Below, one piece after another: positions 1 to 4,838 of a stretch of 5,322 nucleotides of DNA. The stretch comes from Clostridia bacterium (GTDB lineage Bacteria > Bacillota_A > Clostridia > Oscillospirales > CAG-272): the NCBI GenBank assembly GCA_017472105.1, contig JAFUQY010000302.1, forward strand, positions 1-5,322. Direction: 5' to 3'. The position numbers were made by a program, and so were the translations under genes. Below the pieces are notes generated by a model. That model saw only the letters and a program-made list of their open reading frames with translations. It made no database searches and was not told the origin of the DNA. The first letter of the stretch is position 1. Each line of letters opens with the position of its first letter.

Positions 1-935
1 TGGAAGCACAACTTCCGCAGGCGTATGCCGCAGTGATGCAGTCGGTGCTGACGTCCCGCGGAGATGACGGATGTGCGGCGGTGCTCGGCAGGAAAATGAC
101 CGACGGTGCCGTGACCTCTCAGGCTGACATCGGATGTGCCGTGGCGGATTCGCCCATGCGTCCGGTGCCCGAGTCCCTTGCGTCCCACTGCGCACTGGTT
201 GTCCATCCCGAAAAGAACGGTACGGAAGCGCAGTTCGGCGGACTTGACGGCGTGATCCGTGCCATCCGTGCGTCCCGTCAGGCAATTGCCAACGTCGAAG
301 CGGCGAAGCATTACCTGACCGCGGCGCAGTGTGCGAGACTGGTGCTGATGCTGGCGGGACTTCTTCTGCCCGTACCCATGCTGTCGCCGGTGAGCATCCT
401 GATCTGGGGGCTCCTGTTCGACTTTGCGGCGGTGCTGGTCATGGCGTTTGAACACGGAAGCGGAGAGGGAATCCCGTCCTTTGCGCGGAAGCGTCAGGCG
501 GAAGACACGGACGAAATCGACGAAGTGAAGCCCAGCCGCCGCGATGTGAAAAAAGCGGTGCTCTCCGGGATGCTCTGGGGTGCTGTGACTGCGGGATCGG
601 CGTTCCTCTGTCTCCGGCTTGCGGAAATTGCGAAGACTGTCTGTGACGGCGAGGTATTCCTGAGCGCGGCTCTGATTCTCTCCGGGCTGACCGTCTCATC
701 CTGCATCATGAAGCCCGTGAGCCTGTTCAAGCCCGGCAGAATCAACACGGCGTACACAGCGTTCGCGGCACTTGCACTTCTGGCGATTCCCGTGATCCTG
801 CTCGCGTCGGACATGACATGGCAGGGAAGACTGCTCACGCTCGGCACGGCTCTGATTCCCGCACTGATCCTGCTTGGCGTCGCTGAGCTTGTGAAGCTGC
901 ACCGCGGAAAAGGCGTGAACCGCAGCGGTAAATAA
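1..935 (+). CDS. P-type cation-transporting ATPase, C-terminal part (5' truncated by window edge; degenerate)
   Basis: The reading frame (first full codon at base 3) is open from the left edge, so the true start lies outside; a GTG/ATG at 33/36 is internal. Counting from base 33, residues 29-38 (QADIGCAVAD) match the end of the P-type ATPase hinge (canonical TGDGxNDAPALKxADIGIAMG). The stretch through about residue 90 matches the usual region leading into TM5. Six hydrophobic segments follow, near residues 102-118, 120-140, 174-198, 208-226, 239-258 and 266-287, as expected for TM5-TM10 of P2 ATPases (Cation_ATPase_C), with a charged loop at 141-173. Oddities: the hinge reads LGRKMTD where TGDGVND is expected, keeping only the G and last D. 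The TM6 ion-site motif (canonical NLVTD) reads GLLFD. The phosphorylation domain is not visible. It may be a divergent transporter or an inactive relative; family assignment is fairly firm, the transported ion is unknown. A probable terminator follows the stop, so it is likely not co-transcribed with the genes to the right. Confidence 0.75.
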   Translation, partial: EAQLPQAYAAVMQSVLTSRGDDGCAAVLGRKMTDGAVTSQADIGCAVADSPMRPVPESLASHCALVVHPEKNGTEAQFGGLDGVIRAIRASRQAIANVEAAKHYLTAAQCARLVLMLAGLLLPVPMLSPVSILIWGLLFDFAAVLVMAFEHGSGEGIPSFARKRQAEDTDEIDEVKPSRRDVKKAVLSGMLWGAVTAGSAFLCLRLAEIAKTVCDGEVFLSAALILSGLTVSSCIMKPVSLFKPGRINTAYTAFAALALLAIPVILLASDMTWQGRLLTLGTALIPALILLGVAELVKLHRGKGVNRSGK

Positions 936-938
936 ACG

Positions 939-1010
939 AAAAAACAAATGCGCATTTCTTCCAGTGTTTCCGGAGTCCGGGGACGCCGGCAGCAGTGCGC
1001 ATTTAATTTA
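939..1010 (+). terminator. Probable stem-loop terminator after the P-type ATPase gene
   Basis: AAATGCGCA (946-954) pairs perfectly with TGCGCATTT (996-1004). The 5' arm is preceded by an A-rich run (939-948) and the 3' arm is followed by ATTTAATTTA-type sequence, giving the A-stem-T layout of a (possibly bidirectional) intrinsic terminator. The 41-nt interior is GC-rich and can form small CCGG/CCGG hairpins. The tail lacks a pure U run and the loop is long, so strength is uncertain. Confidence 0.45.
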
Positions 1011-1064
1011 TGTAAACAAAATGAAAAAAATCCGCCGAAAGTGCAACGAATATTGCGTAATCCC

Positions 1065-1093
1065 TTGTATTTTTCGATCATTTGTTATATAAT
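1065..1093 (+). promoter_or_regulatory. Sigma-A-type promoter for the mrp-hydrogenase operon
   Basis: A -35 like TTGTAT (1065-1070) and a perfect -10 TATAAT (1088-1093) are separated by exactly 17 bp, inside the only AT-rich stretch of the window. Transcription would start near 1100, giving a leader of about 100 nt before the ATG at 1201. No comparably good promoter was seen in the short gaps downstream, which supports one operon from here. Confidence 0.65.
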
Positions 1094-1099
1094 ATTTGA

Positions 1100-1200
1100 T
1101 AGCTCGCAGAGGTGTCTTTTTTTGACGCGCCATGGCGGATCTGGGACTGAATCTGCGGCAGAAATCATAACTGAATCATAACGAAAGGAATAATATAGAT
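1100..1200 (+). promoter_or_regulatory. Untranslated leader with short direct repeats and ribosome binding site
   Basis: The inferred leader carries a 10-bp perfect palindrome CGCCATGGCG (1128-1137), a run of seven T (1117-1123) not preceded by an obvious stem, and a 9-bp direct repeat AATCATAAC at 1163-1171 and 1174-1182 (11-bp period). The octamer ACTGAATC also occurs twice (1146-1153, 1170-1177). The ribosome binding site is AAAGGA (1184-1189), 11 nt before the ATG. No known riboswitch class is recognised. Confidence 0.35.
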
Positions 1201-2061
1201 ATGGCTGAAAACAAGGAAAACACTCAGGAAACACCCACCGCTGAGTGTACCCATGACTGTTCTACCTGCAAGGCGAACTGCTCTTCCAGAACTCCCACCT
1301 ATGACGCGCCCCACAAGGACTCCAATATCAAGCACGTCATCGGCGTTGTATCCGGCAAGGGCGGCGTAGGCAAGTCCATTGTGACCTCCATGCTCGCTAC
1401 CATCATGCAGAGAAGAGACTATAAGTGTGCGATTCTTGACGCCGACATCACCGGTCCTTCCATTCCCAAGGCATTTGCAGCCAAGGGTGATATTCTCTCC
1501 ACCGGCGACGGTCTGCTTCCCCTTGCAACCAAGACCGGCATCAAGATGATTTCCGTAAACCTGCTTCTGGAAGAAGAAACCCGTCCGGTTGTATGGAGAG
1601 GTCCTGTAATCGCAGGTACCGTAAAGCAGTTCTGGACCGACGTTGTCTGGGGCGACGTGGACTACATGTTCATTGACTGCCCTCCGGGAACCGGCGACGT
1701 TCCGCTGACCGTATTCCAGTCCATCAAGCTCGACGGCATCATCATCGTAACCACTCCTCAGGATCTGGTTTCCATGATCGTCGGCAAGGCTGTGAACATG
1801 GCTGCCATGATGAACATTCCCGTCATCGGTCTGGTTGAAAACATGTCCTACGTCAAGTGCCCCGACTGCGGCAGAGAAATCAACGTCTTCGGCAAGTCCA
1901 AGGCGGAAGAGGTCTGCGCACAGTACGGCATTGACCTGCTTGCAAGAATGCCCATCGACGAAAAGCTGTCCGCTCTCATTGACCGCGGCGTAATCGAACT
2001 GATGGAAAACGACTACCTCGAAGGCGCTGCTGACGCCGTCGAAAAATTCTGCGCGAAATAA
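1201..2061 (+). CDS. mrp: Mrp/NBP35-family Fe-S cluster carrier P-loop ATPase
   Basis: This cytosolic 286-residue protein belongs to the ApbC/NBP35 branch of the MinD/SIMIBI ATPases, which carry [4Fe-4S] clusters and hand them to client apoproteins. The deviant Walker A GKGGVGKS is at residues 52-59. Switch I has the form LDADITGPSIP (79-89) and Walker B/switch II reads FIDCPPGTGD (157-166). The family signature CPDC (C220, C223) holds the dimer-bridging cluster ligands. The N-terminus has an additional cysteine set, C16-x3-C20-x2-C23-x3-C27, reminiscent of the N-terminal ferredoxin-like cluster of eukaryotic Nbp35 but spaced differently. There is no N-terminal DUF59/MIP18 domain. The ATG is set by AAAGGA upstream and by the length of the Cys-rich tail. 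As the first gene of an operon whose other products include a 2Fe-2S protein and a multi-cluster hydrogenase-like protein, it is probably dedicated to their maturation (inference). Lysine is coded almost only by AAG, suggesting high expression. Confidence 0.93.
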   Translation: MAENKENTQETPTAECTHDCSTCKANCSSRTPTYDAPHKDSNIKHVIGVVSGKGGVGKSIVTSMLATIMQRRDYKCAILDADITGPSIPKAFAAKGDILSTGDGLLPLATKTGIKMISVNLLLEEETRPVVWRGPVIAGTVKQFWTDVVWGDVDYMFIDCPPGTGDVPLTVFQSIKLDGIIIVTTPQDLVSMIVGKAVNMAAMMNIPVIGLVENMSYVKCPDCGREINVFGKSKAEEVCAQYGIDLLARMPIDEKLSALIDRGVIELMENDYLEGAADAVEKFCAK

Positions 2062-2090
2062 CTTTTCATATATTTCTCATCAATATTCTC

Positions 2091-2096
2091 AGGAGG
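2091..2096 (+). promoter_or_regulatory. Strong ribosome binding site of the nuoE-like gene
   Basis: AGGAGG lies 11 nt upstream of the ATG at 2108 in the 46-nt gap after mrp. The gap contains no stem-loop terminator, consistent with read-through from mrp. Confidence 0.75.
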
Positions 2097-2107
2097 ACAA
2101 AAGCTCT

Positions 2108-2602
2108 ATGAAAAAACCTATGACTTCCGTTGCCTTCAAGGGTACACCGGAACAGCTCGCGGCTCTTGACGCAGTTATCGCTGCTCACAAGGATCAGGCC
2201 GGATGCCTCATGCCCATCCTTCAGAAGGCGCAGGATATCTACGGATATCTTCCCGAAGAAGTTCAGCGTCACATCGCACTCGCTCTCGACATTCCCTTCT
2301 CCGAAGTGTTCGGTGTTGTAACTTTCTACGCACAGTTCCTTCTCAACCCCAAGGGAACCAATCCCGTTGCAGTATGTCTTGGTACCGCATGCTACGTTAA
2401 GGGCTCCGGTATCCTGATGGACAAGCTGGAAACTCTCCTCGGTATTTCCAACGGCGGCATCACCGAAGACCTCAAGTTCAGCCTTGAAGCTACCCGCTGC
2501 ATCGGTGCCTGCGGTCTCGCTCCCGTTCTCACCATCGGTGAAGACGTTTACGGCCGTCTGGAACCCAACATGCTCGAAGGTATCCTCGCAAAGTACAACT
2601 AA
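2108..2602 (+). CDS. nuoE: NuoE/HndA-like 2Fe-2S thioredoxin-fold subunit (complex I 24-kDa family)
   Basis: The 164-residue length is normal for the 24-kDa/NuoE/HndA/HydC family, the [2Fe-2S] subunit that works with a NuoF-type flavoprotein in complex I and in NAD(P)H-linked or bifurcating [FeFe] hydrogenases. Residues about 10-75 form the family's helical N-terminal region. The C-terminal thioredoxin-like ferredoxin domain carries the four cluster ligands C90-x4-C95-x35-C131-x3-C135, in the typical contexts CLGTACY and CIGACGLAP. The start is fixed by AGGAGG. The protein is cytosolic. No NuoF or NuoG partner lies in the window, so it either pairs with a subunit encoded beyond the right edge or elsewhere, or serves as an electron carrier to the hydrogenase-like protein (inference). 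Codon choice is as strongly biased as in mrp (mainly AAG for Lys), which suggests high expression. Family assignment is near certain; the partner is unknown. Confidence 0.93.
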   Translation: MKKPMTSVAFKGTPEQLAALDAVIAAHKDQAGCLMPILQKAQDIYGYLPEEVQRHIALALDIPFSEVFGVVTFYAQFLLNPKGTNPVAVCLGTACYVKGSGILMDKLETLLGISNGGITEDLKFSLEATRCIGACGLAPVLTIGEDVYGRLEPNMLEGILAKYN

Positions 2603-2639
2603 AAGCCGCTTCGGGCTGTCCGTAATGTGACACATGATA

Positions 2640-2654
2640 CTGCCGCTCTGGCAG
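2640..2654 (+). other. Small hairpin in front of the first DRTGG gene's ribosome binding site
   Basis: CTGCC (2640-2644) and GGCAG (2650-2654) form a 5-bp stem with a 5-nt loop, ending 3 nt before the GGAG (2658-2661) that serves the ATG at 2667. A weaker AGCC/GGCT stem is at 2604-2617. Neither is followed by a U run, so they are not terminators; they could mark an mRNA processing or stability point between the two highly biased genes and the rest. Confidence 0.3.
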
Positions 2655-2666
2655 AATGGAGTAAAC

Positions 2667-3020
2667 ATGAAAATCAGTGAAATAAGAGATTACCTTGGAG
2701 CCGAAGTTCTTTGCGGCGAAGAAAATCTGGAACATGATGTCATTTCCGCATGCTGCAGTGACATGATGAGCGATGTACTTGCGTTCGTGAAGGATCAGGG
2801 CGTGCTCATTACCGGTCTCCTCAACTCACAGGTCATCCGCACCGCCAATATGATGGACATGGTGTGCGTTGTGTTTGTGAGAAGCAAGACTCCCACTGAG
2901 GACATGGTCGAGCTGGCAAGGGAGTGCGGCATCGTTGTGATGCGTTCCACTCTCCGCGCTTACGAAGCGTCTGGAATTCTCTACTCACAGGGATTGGGCA
3001 GAGGAGGTTCTGATGTCTGA
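2667..3020 (+). CDS. Stand-alone DRTGG-domain protein (copy 1)
   Basis: This 117-residue protein is made almost entirely of one DRTGG domain (named for a motif in other members). That domain also occurs between CBS and DHH/pyrophosphatase domains and at the N-terminus of some phosphotransacetylases, where it is thought to be regulatory. Seen here are the family-like stretches SDMMSDVLAFV (31-41), LITGLLNSQVIRTANMMD (47-64) and VVFVRSKTPTEDMVELA (68-84); the literal DRTGG motif is absent. Two adjacent cysteines (C29, C30) are present. No signal peptide or membrane segment is visible. The ATG at 2667 is chosen because GGAG (2658-2661) lies 5 nt upstream; an in-frame ATG at 2634 has no ribosome binding site and adds 11 non-family residues. 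The last 20 bases contain the next gene's Shine-Dalgarno and start, so the two are translationally coupled. Role is inferred to be signalling or ligand binding next to the hydrogenase-like protein. Confidence 0.85.
   Translation: MKISEIRDYLGAEVLCGEENLEHDVISACCSDMMSDVLAFVKDQGVLITGLLNSQVIRTANMMDMVCVVFVRSKTPTEDMVELARECGIVVMRSTLRAYEASGILYSQGLGRGGSDV
3001..3007 (+). promoter_or_regulatory. Ribosome binding site inside the upstream gene (translational coupling)
   Basis: GAGGAGG lies within the last codons of the first DRTGG gene, 5 nt before the ATG at 3013; the two reading frames overlap by 8 nt (3013-3020). Ribosomes finishing the first gene would be delivered at the start of the kinase-fold gene. 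Confidence 0.75.
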
Positions 3021-3435
3021 AGAAATCAAATTCCACTTTGATGTGGACGGCGAAAACTTTTCTTCCGCAGGGGAAGCTTCCGTTGTCGTCAAAAAGAAGC
3101 TGCGCCAGCTGGGATTCCCGCCGGACGTCATCCGCAAGGTTTCCATTGCGATGTATGAAGGCGAAATCAATATGGTGATCCACGCTGACGGCGGTACCGC
3201 AGACGTTGAAGTGCTCGATGACGAAATCGTGATCGTGCTCAGCGACCGCGGCCCCGGTATTCCCAATGTCGATCTTGCTATGCAGGAAGGATATTCCACC
3301 GCACGGGAAAACATCCGCTCCCTGGGCTTCGGCGCAGGTATGGGTCTTCCCAACATGAAGAAATATACCGATTACATGCACATTGATACCGAAGTCGGTG
3401 TCGGCACTACCATTACAATGAAGGTAAACCTCTGA
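3013..3435 (+). CDS. Small GHKL/HATPase ATP-binding protein, RsbW/SpoIIAB-like
   Basis: This soluble 140-residue protein is a single Bergerat-fold ATP-binding domain, the size of the RsbW/SpoIIAB serine-kinase anti-sigma factors. The N-box is EGEINMVIHA (49-58), aligning with the E-x3-N-x3-HA pattern of RsbW proteins (E49, N53, H57). The G1 box is DRGPGIPN (78-85) and the G2/lid is GFGAGMGLPNMKKY (105-118), followed by the usual closing TxITMKV strand. There is no His-kinase dimerisation domain, so it is not a conventional two-component kinase. Start is set by GAGGAGG 5 nt upstream. Known relatives bind or phosphorylate a STAS-domain antagonist and sequester a sigma factor, but neither partner is encoded here; the flanking DRTGG proteins are candidate partners (inference). 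Its stop (3433-3435) lies within the first arm of a predicted RNA structure that precedes the hydrogenase-like gene. Confidence 0.88.
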   Translation: MSEEIKFHFDVDGENFSSAGEASVVVKKKLRQLGFPPDVIRKVSIAMYEGEINMVIHADGGTADVEVLDDEIVIVLSDRGPGIPNVDLAMQEGYSTARENIRSLGFGAGMGLPNMKKYTDYMHIDTEVGVGTTITMKVNL

Positions 3436-3490
3436 TGAAGGTGCATCGCTTGAGAGCGGAAGGATCTTCATCACCTGTTCCGCTCGGAGG
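3433..3490 (+). promoter_or_regulatory. Interlocking stems (possible pseudoknot or switch) and ribosome binding site before the hydrogenase-like gene
   Basis: Two perfect 8-bp complementarities interleave. Stem A pairs TGATGAAG (3433-3440) with CTTCATCA (3466-3473); stem B pairs GAGCGGAA (3454-3461) with TTCCGCTC (3478-3485). Stem B's 5' arm lies inside the loop of A and its 3' arm is beyond A, so they either fold as an H-type pseudoknot or compete. A third, short CGCT-TGAG-AGCG hairpin (3447-3458) overlaps stem B. Stem B ends immediately before GGAGG (3486-3490), the ribosome binding site 5 nt before ATG 3496. Formation could therefore affect translation initiation of the hydrogenase-like gene. 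Confidence 0.45.
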
Positions 3491-3495
3491 TGTAT

Positions 3496-4824
3496 ATGGC
3501 AACCGAATATAAGCATTCCGTTTCGCTCGAAGTCAGCAAATGCAAAGGATGTACGACCTGTCTGAAACGGTGTCCCACGGAAGCAATCCGCATACGTGAC
3601 GGTCATGCGGTCATTGATTCCAACCGCTGCATTGACTGCGGCGAATGTATCAGAGTATGCCCCTATAAGGCGAAAAAAGCAACTCACGATACGCTTGACT
3701 GCCTGAAGCAGTTCAAATATAAGGTGGCACTTCCCGCGCCGTCCTTATACGGCCAGTTTGACAACATGGACAACATCGGGTACATTATCCACGGTCTGAA
3801 GGATCTCGGATTTGACGATGTGTTCGAGGTTGCATGCGCGGCTGAGCTGGTAACGGCTTACACAAGAATGTACGTGAAGCGCAAAGACGTCAAAAAACCG
3901 GTAATCAGCTCCGCCTGTCCCGCGATTTCCCGGATTATCAGCATGAATTATCCCTATCTGTGCGAGAACGTCATGCCGATTCTTCCGCCGATCGATATCG
4001 CGGCTCAGCTTGCAAGAGCAAAGGCGAAGGAAGAACATCCGGAACTGACCGATGAGGATATCGGGATTGTGTTCATCTCTCCCTGTCCCGCGAAGGTCAG
4101 CTATGTAAAAAACAATTTTGCAAAAGAACGCAACTACATCGACGCGGTGGTGTCCATGGGGGACGTGTATTTCGCCCTTCTGGATGTCATGAAGAAGCAC
4201 GCGGACGAGGAGCCTGCGGAAATGACCGAATCCGGCATGATCGGGATCGGCTGGGCTTCCACCGGCGGCGAATCCTCGGCTACCTTCAACGAACGGTACC
4301 TCGCAGCGGACGGCATCGAAAACTGCATCCGGGTGCTCGATCAGATTGACAATTCCGATATCACCAGTCTCGATTTCGTTGAGCTCAATGCCTGTGACGG
4401 CGGATGTGTGGGCGGGGCTATGACTGTCACCAATCCCTACATCGCTCAGGCAAGACTGCAGATTCTCAAGCGCTATCTCCCCGTTTCTCCCAACCGTCCC
4501 GCCAGCGAGTGGATCCCCGACGAGTTCTTCAACGAGAACGCAATCGAGTATGTTCCCAACAAGCTCTCCGAGGACAGAAAAGAGGCTCGCCGGATGATGG
4601 CGGATATCGTATCCATCGCGGATACACTTCCCGGGATCGACTGCGGATCCTGCGGCGCACCGACCTGCATGGCGTTTGCCGAAGACATCGTCAAGGGCGA
4701 AACCAATGCGGACGAATGTACCGTGATTATGCGTATGCTCTTCCACAAGTATCTGGATCAGCATAAGGACAAGTCGGTTCTGGACAAGATCAGTGCGATC
4801 AAAGACCGTAAAGAAGTGGAATAA
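3496..4824 (+). CDS. hydS: [FeFe]-hydrogenase-like protein, putative sensory HydS (group D-like)
   Basis: The 442-residue protein has three parts. First, a 2x[4Fe-4S] ferredoxin domain with C16-x2-C19-x2-C22-x3-C26-P and C45-x2-C48-x2-C51-x3-C55-P. Second, a [FeFe]-hydrogenase H-cluster domain (about 75-330). Third, a C-terminal FeS domain, LPGIDCGSCGAPTC with C383, C386, C391 and C408. H-cluster loops: L1 SSACPA (138-143, C141), L2 SPCPAK (195-200, C197, K200), L3 ELNACDGGCVGGA (296-308, C300, C304). All four cluster-ligand cysteines are kept, but the canonical TSCCP proton-relay Cys is A140. The Met and Glu of MPCxxKxxE are S195 and Y203, and the L3 Met is N298. Ala at the relay position and this domain order resemble the putatively sensory group D enzymes such as Thermoanaerobacter mathranii HydS (family knowledge recalled, not searched). 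There is no twin-arginine signal and no membrane segment, so it is cytosolic. ATG 3496 is preferred over GTG 3490, which overlaps the GGAGG. Likely role: H2/redox sensing or slow H2 turnover (inference). Activity would need HydEFG maturation, not encoded here. Confidence 0.88.
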   Translation: MATEYKHSVSLEVSKCKGCTTCLKRCPTEAIRIRDGHAVIDSNRCIDCGECIRVCPYKAKKATHDTLDCLKQFKYKVALPAPSLYGQFDNMDNIGYIIHGLKDLGFDDVFEVACAAELVTAYTRMYVKRKDVKKPVISSACPAISRIISMNYPYLCENVMPILPPIDIAAQLARAKAKEEHPELTDEDIGIVFISPCPAKVSYVKNNFAKERNYIDAVVSMGDVYFALLDVMKKHADEEPAEMTESGMIGIGWASTGGESSATFNERYLAADGIENCIRVLDQIDNSDITSLDFVELNACDGGCVGGAMTVTNPYIAQARLQILKRYLPVSPNRPASEWIPDEFFNENAIEYVPNKLSEDRKEARRMMADIVSIADTLPGIDCGSCGAPTCMAFAEDIVKGETNADECTVIMRMLFHKYLDQHKDKSVLDKISAIKDRKEVE

Positions 4825-4826
4825 TT

Positions 4827-4831
4827 GGAGG
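4827..4831 (+). promoter_or_regulatory. Ribosome binding site of the second DRTGG gene
   Basis: GGAGG in the 14-nt gap after the hydrogenase-like stop lies 7 nt before ATG 4839. It rules out the in-frame GTG at 4833, which abuts the site. Confidence 0.7.
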
Positions 4832-4838
4832 TGTGACG

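Noticed and set aside
948..1181. Open + frame of 77 codons in the intergenic region
   Set aside because: It starts inside the terminator stem without a ribosome binding site, runs across the promoter, and its translation has mixed composition and no family resemblance.
1100..1200. Riboswitch or attenuator in the leader
   Set aside because: The seven-T run is not preceded by a convincing GC-rich stem, and no conserved riboswitch core was recognised.
2062..2107. Possible internal promoter (AT-rich gap between mrp and nuoE-like gene)
   Set aside because: No -35/-10 pair with acceptable match and spacing; only an AT-rich spacer with a ribosome binding site.
2634..2666. Upstream ATG as start of the first DRTGG protein
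   Set aside because: No Shine-Dalgarno sequence precedes it, and it would translate through the small hairpin and the GGAG serving ATG 2667.
2066..2668. Minus-strand frame of 200 codons opposite the nuoE-like gene
   Set aside because: The + strand gene has all four 2Fe-2S ligands and a strong ribosome binding site; the antisense frame has no support.
2833..3687. Long open frame of 284 codons on the minus strand
   Set aside because: It lies opposite two well-supported + strand genes and a gene start; its openness follows from codon bias of those genes and its translation matches nothing recognisable.
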